From assembly GCF_037076465.1 (NCBI RefSeq), contig NZ_AP028908.1:744001-808000 (forward strand): DNA of 64,000 bases, given 5' to 3'. Within the stretch, counting starts at the first letter, position 1. Every line of letters begins with the position of its first letter. Made by a program: the position numbers and the translations under genes. The stretch is from Pectobacterium araliae (GTDB lineage Bacteria > Pseudomonadota > Gammaproteobacteria > Enterobacterales > Enterobacteriaceae). The notes under the pieces are model-generated. The model saw nothing but the letters and a program-made list of their open reading frames with translations. It had not been told where the DNA came from and ran no database searches. Positions 26,843 to 34,230 of the stretch are shown in pieces.

Positions 26843-28093
26843 GTGGAAATCAAATGTATTGAAAGTGAAGATATCTTTTTATCAAAAATGTCAGGCTACA
26901 GTTTCAAAATTTCAGACAGGAAATGGCAATTAGATAAAGACATCTGTGTATATCCGCATAAAGTAGCAGAAAGAATGCCAGAATTAATGAAGATGAGCTA
27001 CCTAAAGACGTTGGCTTACTATGCTTCTGAATATAGTCCAGGTCATATTAAAAATATTAATAGCCTGTTCAATGAGTGGTTTGAGGTAATGACCATTAAG
27101 ACGATTGATGATAAGGCAGTATATCAATTGAATGTTCACTTAGGCCATGCGAGAAACTATAAACTAAACATCATTAAGGCTTTTATCACCAAATGGAAAA
27201 AATTCAATTATCCTGGGGTAGAAACAAGTGCTCTTAGAGTGATGGAGAAAATAAAAATAACTCCGAGCCAAACAGGGGAAGCTGTCAAAAGACGAGATCC
27301 GAATAAGGGGCCATTGACTGAAACTGAACTCAGCACCATGCTAAGACGTGTTGGCGATATCTATCGAGAGAAGAAAATTGATGGTTACTTATATTGCTAT
27401 ATTATTCTGTTGGTAACAACAGGAAGAAGGCCATTACAATTAACATCTCTTAAAGCTAAAGACCTCATTGAAAATGAGGAAGGGTATTTCCTTAATATAC
27501 CAAAAGTAAAACAACAAAAAAATTTCAGACAAGAATTTAATATGAAAATGATAGACAATTCCTTGTTTGAAAATCTATTAATGCTGATTAATGAAAACCA
27601 GACCTTTGTTGAATCTCAACTAGGTGTCGGGGTTTCTCAACTGAGAGACGAATTACCAATTTTTATAGATATTAAAAAAGTGACTGAAATAAGAGATGTT
27701 GAAAATTTTTCATCTTATTTAAAAACGGATTTTCTTCACATGAAAAATTCATTTATCTCAAAGAAATTGAAAAAAATCCCTGTGGAATTTAATATTATAT
27801 CAGAAAGGACTGAGCGTTACTTAGAGCTCAATGCCAGAAGATTCAGGTATACACTAGGAAGTCGTTTGGCTAATGAAGGTGCATCAATTGAGGTCATTGC
27901 TAAAGCATTAGATCATAAATCAGTAAATTCATCAGGGATATATATATAAAATAGTCCTGACAATGTTCATGATATCGACAACAGGCTAAATTCATTTTTT
28001 GATCCTTTAGCTAAGATATTTATGGGGGAAGAGATCGCAGAAAACAAGGAATCTTTCATTAACCATATTTTTGAATTCTTATGGATTAATTGA
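26843..28093 (+). pseudogene. Tyrosine recombinase 2 of the trio-like set, nonsense mutation near the C-terminus
   Basis: This is a recombinase with Arg in TTGRRPLQLTSL and the family block NARRFRYTLGSRLANEGASI plus ALDHKSVNSSGIYI, where the Tyr nucleophile sits. A TAA (27947-27949) follows directly. The same frame then continues for 47 codons (NSPDNVHDIDNRLNSFFDPL...) to TGA at 28091-28093, as expected of full-length relatives. A single base change of a Lys codon would explain it. GTG 26843 has a GTGGGG ribosome site; GTG 26831 is an alternative overlapping the previous gene. Confidence 0.75.
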
Positions 28094-28153
28094 CGATAAG
28101 AATGATGGGATTAAATGTTTAACCTGTAAAAAACTTATACCCTGGAGTGTATA

Positions 28154-28570
28154 ATGAACAATATTCTCATATTTGAACCAATTAATACAAATAACTCCGT
28201 AAGGAAGTTTATTTCTCAAAATGTGTCTTATGACCACAGAACGCATCTTCAAATGTCTAAATTGATAAGAGAGGGAAAATCATCAGAGGTTATTAATAAC
28301 CATAGAATAAAACAAATACCCGTTGTTGATCTAAATGAATTCGATTCACTAAACAGTGGTGCCATTCTCATTACTCAGTATGGGTGTTGTAAGCATGCAT
28401 ATGCATTTGAGCCTTGTCGTTCTTACCCTTTTAAAGAGTCTGGTATGGGTAATGAAAGTTTATCTAAAATACACAATAAAATTATAGAAAGAACACGTTA
28501 TGATAAAAATGATGGAAATCTCAATGCTGAGAAATGGTATGAATTTCAAGAGAAAATAATAAAAGGATAA
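28154..28570 (+). pseudogene. C-terminal remnant of a third large tyrosine recombinase
   Basis: The 138-residue open frame contains NVSYDHRTHLQMSKLIREG, which resembles the nucleophile-tyrosine box of long trio recombinases. It is followed by ITQYGCCKHAYAFEPC, a Cys/His cluster like the yGxCtHdxxxxPC tail of that family. Relatives, as I recall, are several hundred residues long, so most of the protein is missing. The first 20 or so residues may be the original N-terminus joined by an internal deletion. It is four bases upstream of the next gene. Confidence 0.55.
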
Positions 28571-28573
28571 TAA

Positions 28574-28971
28574 ATGGCTAAGCATATAAATGGTTATCAT
28601 GAAAAGAATATAATAGACATCATTAACACATGGCCTATAGATAACAAACTAACCTGGGATGCTTTATGTGACAGGTTAATTGGAGTCATTGAGAAAAGAC
28701 CATCAAGGCAATCTTTAAGCAGTCATGTTAGGATCTCAGAAAGCTTCAATGCAAAAAAAACCACTATAAAATCTGGTGAAATCCACACTGTAAAACCTGC
28801 TAATTTAAAGATAGCATCTCAACGGATCAAAAGCTTGAAGCAGAGAATGAAAATTTGAAGGCAATTAATAACAGATATTTAGAGCAGTTTGAAATATGGT
28901 TGTATAATTCCCACATTAAAAAAATAACGATTGAAGAACTTAATAATCCCTTGCCTAAAAAATACGTTTAA
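28574..28971 (+). pseudogene. Small GmtX-like partner gene, frameshifted
   Basis: The first frame gives 94 residues (MAKHINGYHEKNIIDIINTW...) ending in SQRIKSLKQRMKI. From about 28835 the neighbouring frame continues as KLEAENENLKAINNRYLEQF, then EIWLYN..., to TAA at 28969-28971. Inserting one G after AGCTT joins the two into a coiled-coil RIKSLEAENENLKAINNR. Small proteins with such an EN-rich coiled coil and LEQF.xWxYN end accompany recombinase trios (GmtX in Gamma-Mobile-Trio elements, from memory). The gene therefore looks broken by a 1-bp deletion. Confidence 0.6.
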
Positions 28972-28977
28972 TGTCAA

Positions 28978-29014
28978 TTGGCAGCCTTCATCATCTCAGG
29001 GCCAGGGCTGCCAA
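28978..29014. terminator. Hairpin between the recombinase set and the effector module
   Basis: TTGGCAGCC and GGCTGCCAA form a perfect 9-bp stem around a 19-base loop, between two convergent gene sets. There is no T-tract, so it could be a terminator or a module boundary. Confidence 0.5.
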
Positions 29015-29064
29015 CCGCATGAAAATAATTACTTTATTATAATAATATAGCTAAAATTATGGCT

Positions 29065-29274
29065 CTATTTTCTAAAATCAATCTTATTGAAACAGTCTGA
29101 TGTTAATGTGATCCAAGCCAGTGTCTCACCATTATCATCACAAAATTCTATGTCATATGCAGGGGATGGCTCGTCATAAATGTGAACAATAGTCCCTAAC
29201 ATTCCTTTTTTTAACCCTTCATCTGGAAGATCATTTTTTAAAGAAATAACATCAAATAAAGAATAGCCCATCAT
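29065..29274 (-). CDS. DUF4926 family predicted immunity protein
   Basis: This is a 69-residue acidic protein with the DUF4926 pattern: LFDVISLKNDLPDEGLKKGM, GTIVHIYDEP, and the YDIEFCDDNGETLAWITL strand block. Its ATG overlaps the stop of the effector gene (TAATG), so it is translated coupled to the toxin, as expected for a cognate immunity protein. No signal peptide is seen; it should act in the cytoplasm. Confidence 0.8.
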   Translation of the reverse strand: MMGYSLFDVISLKNDLPDEGLKKGMLGTIVHIYDEPSPAYDIEFCDDNGETLAWITLTSDCFNKIDFRK

Positions 29275-31052
29275 TACTTACCCTTCACATAAATTGTTGC
29301 TAACCGAGGAACATCGGAACCATTGTCAAAAAACCAACCTGTCCTAACAATAGCTGAACTCCCATTTATACCTTCAATCGGCATATCAACAATAACCTGC
29401 TGTCCATAGTTAGTTGCATTACCTAATGCAGCAGGACTTGATCCTGCGCCAAGTCTAACTTGCTCAATCAGCTCGTCAACATTGGATTGATTATAACCTA
29501 ACGCAGATTCAAAAACTTTAGCTTTATGTCCTCCGACTGGATGTTCAGGATTTAATGCATAACCTGTCAGTTTATTTTTATCAATGGTTGCTTTATCTGA
29601 ATTTTGAAGAACACCGTCTTTAGTAATATAGGGTGAACTATCCTCGCTTAAATAAATATAAATCGGTGGAAACGCATTCTCAGGGAACACCAGAATATAA
29701 TCCCGAAAGCTCTTTTCGTCCGGGATAGGTGTGGCAAGAATGCTGACATCATCCATTTCTGGAATTTCAAATCCCGGCACCGCTGACGGAATAACAGGCT
29801 GTTTACCGTGTGCCGTATCTGTGGGTAATTCTACCCCCGGATTATCCGGTGTCCATAGAATGGTTGGCCCTGTTGCGCCTTCTTCCCAGAACTCATAGCG
29901 GTTGTTGGGGAAATCATGTTTTAGCAATCTGACGCGCACCTGATCACGCCCGCTTTCCATACTGGTGTGGTAGCCAACAGCCTTTAACTTACCTGTCTCT
30001 TCATCTTCCACCCACTGATAACGCACACGACTGGGGACGGTTCCCTGCTTGTTAGCCACCTCAAGCAATTTTTTCGGCGTCAGCAGATCATCTTTTTCAC
30101 CTTTCAGTTGCTGCTGAATCAGTGCACCCAGCAGCAAGAAACTTTGCGCCATCTGCAACTGGCCTTGCCAGATAGACGGGCCGGTGAGATGTTTCATCTG
30201 GTGTGTCAGTGCTTTTGCTGCATCCTGATTGGCTTGGGCTATAGCACCACCCGCAGCCGCAGCCGCCGCCCCTGTCTGTGCTGCCGTCCCCGCCATGACC
30301 AGTTGTTGAGGTGGCGGCAACATGGCCGCATCGGCTTTACCCACTAACAGGTCAAATATCGTTTTATACCACGGCTCCATCTGTGGTATTTGAGGCTTGT
30401 TAATCGCACCGGGCGGGGGCTGGGGTAATGGTTTGGTTTTTCCGGTAAATGATTGAGGTGAAACAGCAGAAGACGTGTTTTTCTTTTTCGCTGACTGCGC
30501 ATACTGTTTCACTTCACCCTGTTTATCAACCGGAGCGATGGATTCACCAACAGGCGCGGAGAAATAGACACTCATTTCCCCGATGTTGCCCTGTGGCTCA
30601 TCTTTCGTTCCCGCATCCGTACAACCTGGACCGCGTAAACAGGATTTGGCAAAAACAGGCTCGACTGCCAGCATCGGAGTTAATGCCAATAATGGCGCAC
30701 GAGTCAACGCGGCCTGTTTAGCGCATTCCTGAACCGGAGAACGATGGGGTGTATCACCAATGATGACGTTGCCACTGCCAGAGATAACCACCCCTCCACA
30801 ATTGATACCATCCCCAATACGCGCAGCAGACTTACCATTAATGATAACGGTCGATGAACCTTCGGCGATTTTTCGGGGATGAACACCATGTGGAACATTG
30901 GGACAGGGGCAACCGTGAAGCAGAACGGTATCGCCTTTACGAGCGGCTGGCTGACCATTGATAATAACGTCGGGGCTGCCTTCGGTTATTGGGGTCTCAG
31001 GGAAGCAGTCGTGACCACTTCCTATATCATTAAGACGGGCCGCACCTGGCAT
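29274..31052 (-). CDS. PAAR-domain T6SS effector with pyocin S-like and DUF6883 toxin regions
   Basis: This is a polymorphic effector of 592 residues. Residues 1-105 are a PAAR spike tip (MPGAARLNDIGSGHDCF, then repeated DVIINGQPAARKGD / TVIINGKSAARIGD units). A proline/alanine-rich linker follows. Residues of about 340-480 resemble the pyocin S/colicin translocation-type domain (VRVRLLKHDFPNNRYEFWEE, FRDYILVFPENAFPPIYIYL). The last 110 residues match a DUF6883-like toxin (KLTGYALNPEHPVGGHKAKV, LGYNQSNVDELIEQV, TYGQQ-like NYGQQVIVDMPI). The ATG at 31052 is chosen because AGGAG lies seven bases upstream; ATG 31058 abuts it. The toxin activity is unknown. No vgrG is nearby, so delivery would use a T6SS encoded elsewhere. 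Confidence 0.85.
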   Translation of the reverse strand: MPGAARLNDIGSGHDCFPETPITEGSPDVIINGQPAARKGDTVLLHGCPCPNVPHGVHPRKIAEGSSTVIINGKSAARIGDGINCGGVVISGSGNVIIGDTPHRSPVQECAKQAALTRAPLLALTPMLAVEPVFAKSCLRGPGCTDAGTKDEPQGNIGEMSVYFSAPVGESIAPVDKQGEVKQYAQSAKKKNTSSAVSPQSFTGKTKPLPQPPPGAINKPQIPQMEPWYKTIFDLLVGKADAAMLPPPQQLVMAGTAAQTGAAAAAAGGAIAQANQDAAKALTHQMKHLTGPSIWQGQLQMAQSFLLLGALIQQQLKGEKDDLLTPKKLLEVANKQGTVPSRVRYQWVEDEETGKLKAVGYHTSMESGRDQVRVRLLKHDFPNNRYEFWEEGATGPTILWTPDNPGVELPTDTAHGKQPVIPSAVPGFEIPEMDDVSILATPIPDEKSFRDYILVFPENAFPPIYIYLSEDSSPYITKDGVLQNSDKATIDKNKLTGYALNPEHPVGGHKAKVFESALGYNQSNVDELIEQVRLGAGSSPAALGNATNYGQQVIVDMPIEGINGSSAIVRTGWFFDNGSDVPRLATIYVKGK

Positions 31053-31513
31053 CGTCATTCTCCTTTGACAGTAAAATATTCCTTTTGATGACCGAATGTT
31101 GAGTGCTTTTTATGGGTGATTCAATACCGAAATCGCTATCGGTTCAAGAAATAGCGATAAATTGTGATAATTTTACTTATACCAGTGTTTTATTTGAACC
31201 ATCCTTCAAATTCCACCTTTAATATAAAGCAAAATATAGACGATTTTCGTTAGAAAAAACAGAGTCCTGGCTAAATTTAATTACCCATCATTCAGAACGA
31301 TGAGGTTAACTTTATTAATGTTTAATATATGAGCTGCGGGAGTCGGATTAGTCATTATTTTAATGATGACTTACTCAAAAGTATGGTTATTGAAAATGTC
31401 ACATGTCAAATTAAATATATATTCATCGACCTCTTGTTTTTTAATTTAATAATGGTATTTGTTGGTTGTCAGGGCGACAATTAATAATAATTTAAATGCA
31501 AGGATGCATAGTT
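31053..31513. other. Non-coding region upstream of the effector and of the next ORF
   Basis: About 460 AT-rich bases between divergent genes. Only short palindromes were seen (for example GTCAT...ATGAC near 31351-31370). It probably holds the effector promoter. Confidence 0.4.
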
Positions 31514-31909
31514 ATGAAAAAAATAAATATGAGTTTAATGGAAAGGTATCTTCTGTTGCTGGACAGGTTCGTTAATAAGTTCGATGAATCGGGCTTTTCA
31601 GAAGCGGAAATCACCGAGCAGTCTTATCTTTTTTGTGCAGGATTTTATATTAAATACCAGCAGGACATAGAAAATCTGACGTTTTCAAACAGAGAAGTGG
31701 TGCTAAACTTTTTACTTCTCTCTTATTACAGCCATATCGAGAAAATCAGTGATGATTTGATTGATAAAGCCCGTCTGAATAAAGTCTTTCTTTCCATCAT
31801 CAGTTTCATCATCAACAACGGTGGAAGAACCGAACGAATCTATGTGCATGAGAAAAAGAAGTATGACACCAACAAGCTGATAAGAGCTTCAGCGAGTGTC
31901 AGGAAGTGA
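31514..31909 (+). CDS. Hypothetical protein truncated by the IS element
   Basis: This is an unrecognised 131-residue, Lys/Ile/Leu-rich, probably helical protein (MKKINMSLMERYLLLLDRFV...). ATG 31514 follows AAGGA with about nine bases spacing. Its TGA stop is made by the first three bases of the IS terminal repeat (31907-31909), so the original reading frame was longer. No signal peptide or clear domain. It is cargo of the island; function unknown. Confidence 0.6.
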   Translation: MKKINMSLMERYLLLLDRFVNKFDESGFSEAEITEQSYLFCAGFYIKYQQDIENLTFSNREVVLNFLLLSYYSHIEKISDDLIDKARLNKVFLSIISFIINNGGRTERIYVHEKKKYDTNKLIRASASVRK

Positions 31910-31971
31910 TCCTACCCAGCAATAGTGGACACGTGACTAAGTGAGTAAACTCAGTAACAGAGGAGACTCAC

Positions 31972-32256
31972 ATGACAAAATCAGCATCAACCAGCAAAAA
32001 ACCACGTAAACAATACACTTCTGAATTTCGTCAGGAAGCCCTGAAACTTGCCGAACGTATCGGTGTTCCTGCGGCCGCCCGTCAACGCTGTGTATATGAA
32101 TCCCCGCTCTATAACTGGCGAACCAAACTGCAACAACAACTCACATCATCCGAACGTGAAAATGAACTCGCCACCGAAAACGCCCGCCTCAAACGGCAAC
32201 TGGCTTACCCGGCGTCATCTGAGCTCGTCACGACAACAGTTCCGGGTGTGCTGTGA
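31972..32256 (+). pseudogene. IS3-family transposase OrfA, 3' end lost
   Basis: This is the helix-turn-helix OrfA of an IS3-group element. It starts after GAGGAGA with [20 protein letters not shown] and has a leucine-zipper-like stretch [16 protein letters not shown]. After that point the normal OrfA tail is absent and the frame runs about 16 residues into out-of-frame orfB sequence (32201 onward). The recognition helix region ([16 protein letters not shown]) looks altered. Confidence 0.75.
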
Positions 32257-32962
32257 TGACGCGGTTCGTGAGGCTTTTTTTAAAGCAAAACAGTATGATG
32301 GCGCACCACGTCTGGCTGATGAGTTACCGATGTACAACGTAAAAAGCATCGCGTCCAGTCTGCGGCGCCAGGGGTTACGGGCAAAAGCGTCGCGAAAATA
32401 TCGTCCGGTGAATTACCGTGAGCATCACCTTCCTGTATCAGAAAATGAGTTACAGCAGGACTTTAGTGCCAGTGGTCCGAATCAGAAGTGGGCTGGCGAT
32501 ATCACCTACTTACGAACCGATGAAGGCTGGCTGTATCTGGCGGTGGTTATCGATTTATGGTCACGGGCGGTTATCAGCTGGTCGATGTCATCGAGGATGA
32601 CGGCGCAACTGGCCTGCGATGCACTTCAGATGGCGCTGTGGCGGAGAAAACACCCCAGGCAGGTTATCGTGCATACAGACAGAGGGTGCCAGTATTGCTC
32701 AGGGGATTATCAGGCATTACTGAAGCGGCATAAGTTGCGTGGCAGCATGAGTGCAAAAGGGTGCTGCCACGATAATGCGTGTGTGGAAAGCTTTTTCCAC
32801 TCACTGAAAATGGAATGCATCCACGGAGAACGGTTTAGTGACCGGGAAATAATGAGAGCAACGGTGTTTAATTATATCGAGTGCGATTACAATCGCTGGC
32901 GGCGTCACCGTGCCTGTGGTGGTCTCAGTTCGGAACAATTTGAAAACCAGAATCTCGCTTAG
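32201..32962 (+). pseudogene. IS3-family transposase OrfB, 5' end lost
   Basis: This remnant of the DDE integrase-type transposase starts abruptly at [14 protein letters not shown]. It keeps [23 protein letters not shown] and the catalytic triad region: [20 protein letters not shown] (Asp), [13 protein letters not shown] (Asp) and [15 protein letters not shown] (Glu). The N-terminal 50-60 residues and the frameshift window with orfA were removed by a deletion near 32200, so autonomous transposition is unlikely. Confidence 0.78.
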
Positions 32963-33060
32963 AACTGTGTCCACTTTACGTGGGTAGGATCAGCTTATCA
33001 ATAAGGGAATTGCTAGACTTGCTGATAGCCATTTCGTTAGTTTCCTTAGCGGTGTGGTTA

Positions 33061-33094
33061 GTCTCTGTCTGATATGTCCGTATCAGGCAGAGAC
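33061..33094. terminator. Strong hairpin right of the IS element
   Basis: GTCTCTGTCTGATA and TATCAGGCAGAGAC form a 14-bp stem with one G-T pair and a 6-base loop. No T-tract. It may be the original terminator of the gene cut by the IS. Confidence 0.5.
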
Positions 33095-33123
33095 GATTGG
33101 TGACGATATGTTTTTGTGATAGT

Positions 33124-33165
33124 GTACGTACCTATTAAGCTCAGCATAGTTAAAAAGGTACGTAC
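33124..33165. promoter_or_regulatory. Perfect inverted-repeat operator in front of the RHH gene
   Basis: GTACGTACCT (33124-33133) and AGGTACGTAC (33156-33165) are exact inverted repeats separated by 22 bases, and the second copy abuts the start codon. Each arm itself contains the self-complementary GTACGTAC. It is a likely autoregulatory binding site. Confidence 0.65.
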
Positions 33166-33360
33166 ATGTCAACGATTAAACGTGATACGAAAAAATCTTC
33201 ATCAGTGGGGAAATCACCCACTTTTCAGATCCGGATCTCACCTGAACTCCGTGAACAGTTAGATGAAGTTGTGGCGAAAGAAGGGGTCAGCCTTGGCAAC
33301 TGGTTCAAAGAGCTTGCCCGTCAGGAATTGAGAAAGCAGGGGATTGAGCCGAAGGGGTAA
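33166..33360 (+). CDS. Ribbon-helix-helix (Arc/CopG-like) small DNA-binding protein
   Basis: This is a 64-residue protein with a basic N-terminal tail (KRDTKKSSSVGKSP), an RHH strand TFQIRISPELREQLDEVV and helices AKEGVSLGNWFKELARQELR. Family members are antitoxins or small phage/island regulators (HicB-like, YlcI/YnfO-like). No toxin partner is adjacent. The inverted repeat touching its start suggests it represses itself. It lies just inside the right end of the island and could regulate island functions. Confidence 0.78.
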   Translation: MSTIKRDTKKSSSVGKSPTFQIRISPELREQLDEVVAKEGVSLGNWFKELARQELRKQGIEPKG

Positions 33361-33528
33361 GATTATCTTCTCTGGTAGTGACGTTTCATCCAGATAAACC
33401 GCACTGGTTAGTAGTGATAAGGTGCTACCAGACAACGTTTATACCTATTAATGAATGCTATTTTCTACGTTTTTACTCTTCACACCAAAATTAAGTTTTC
33501 GCTGTTGGTAAAATTCAAGTGAGAGTGA

Positions 33529-33538
33529 ATGTGTATAG
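33529..33538. repeat. Right-end copy of the ATGTGTATAG decamer
   Basis: An exact copy of the decamer found four times beside the integrase gene, 57 bases from the right attachment repeat. Candidate integrase arm site. Confidence 0.5.
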
Positions 33539-33594
33539 TTAACAGAGGGTGTGGATAAATAATATATTTTAATATCAATACATTATGATTTTTA

Positions 33595-33609
33595 TTCGAT
33601 TCCCTTCAC
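33595..33609. repeat. Right attachment repeat
   Basis: TTCGATTCCCTTCAC, identical to the tRNA-Gly 3' segment at 23747-23761. Sequence after it (GTGCCAAAA) resembles CTCCAAAA after the tRNA. Confidence 0.75.
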
Positions 33610-33747
33610 GTGCCAAAACATTTCGAATGCCTTGATTCTAAAAGTGTATATCTGCGTAATTCTCGAGAGTCGTGATTTCTCAGCCATTGGTGAATAAATT
33701 GAACAAATCACTCGCTATTCCGTTGCCATTTTATTGAGGCCATGTTT

Positions 33748-34140
33748 ATGAAACCACATCCGATACGCGAAATCATTGAAGCCTGTGATAAAGCAATATC
33801 TGAACGAAATTTTGATGCCTTGATGAATTATTATGCCGAGGATGCCGCACTTGTTATCAAACCAGGAATGGTTGCAAGAGGGAAAGGTGATATAAGAAAA
33901 GCGTTTATCGCTATTGCCGATTACTTTAAAAACCAACTTGTTGTTAAACAAGAAAATATGCAGGTCATAGAAGGTGGTAGAGACGCTTTAGTTATTATGG
34001 AGACGGTGCTTCATTACCCAGACGATCAGGGGAATCGTGTCACCACAACCCGACGAGCGACCTACGTGTTCAGGAAAGACGCTGATGGACGCTGGCTTTG
34101 CACGATTGATAACTCCTATGGAACAACACTTCTTGACTGA
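33748..34140 (+). CDS. NTF2-like (SnoaL/DUF4440-type) protein
   Basis: This is a 130-residue soluble protein with the NTF2-like cone fold pattern: an N-terminal helix (IREIIEACDKAISERNFDAL), then MNYYAEDAALVIKPGMVARG and a C-terminal sheet TRRATYVFRKDADGRWLCTI. Such proteins act as small hydrolases, isomerases or ligand binders; no specific activity can be read. ATG 33748 has GAGG eight bases upstream, whereas ATG 33742 has only two. It is the first core gene right of the island. Confidence 0.75.
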   Translation: MKPHPIREIIEACDKAISERNFDALMNYYAEDAALVIKPGMVARGKGDIRKAFIAIADYFKNQLVVKQENMQVIEGGRDALVIMETVLHYPDDQGNRVTTTRRATYVFRKDADGRWLCTIDNSYGTTLLD

Positions 34141-34230
34141 TTATGTCTAGTCAATTCAGGCGCGTTTTTCTTCTTTCTCGATAGTTTTCCCATGTTTGGA
34201 TATGAGGCCAACGAGTGACCTCAATCTCTT

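Larger units (their letters stand above)
31907..32992 (+). mobile_element. IS3-family insertion sequence, internally deleted
   Basis: The element is bounded by inverted repeats: the left begins TGATCCTACCCA then AGTGGACAC, and the right end (reverse complement) begins TGATCCTACCCA then AGTGGACAC. At 1086 bp it is shorter than the roughly 1.2-1.3 kb usual for this group, because the orfA/orfB junction is missing. Flanking bases (AAG left, GCT right) do not form a target duplication, which suggests a rearrangement after insertion. Confidence 0.88.
23747..33609 (+). mobile_element. Genomic island integrated at tRNA-Gly(CCC)
   Basis: The island starts in the 3' end of the tRNA gene and ends at a second copy of TTCGATTCCCTTCAC at 33595-33609, about 9.9 kb away. 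A P4-type integrase reads inward right after the tRNA, and copies of ATGTGTATAG occur near both ends. The cargo is a broken tyrosine-recombinase set, a PAAR effector with immunity gene, an interrupted hypothetical gene, a deleted IS3-family element and an RHH regulator. Much of the left half is visibly AT-rich compared with the flanks. Boundaries are inferred from the repeat. Confidence 0.8.
33361..33747. other. Right island boundary region
   Basis: About 390 bp without a gene. It holds the single right-end ATGTGTATAG decamer (33529-33538) and the right attachment repeat (33595-33609); beyond this the sequence should be chromosomal core. Confidence 0.6.

Noticed and set aside
26831..27949. 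Recombinase 2 as a complete 372-residue protein
   Set aside because: The frame continues past the TAA with the tail expected from the family, so the stop is judged secondary.
31907..32992. Transposase as a single intact gene of 304 codons
   Set aside because: The first 50 codons of that frame are out-of-frame orfA sequence; comparison with the usual IS3 layout shows a deletion at the orfA/orfB junction.
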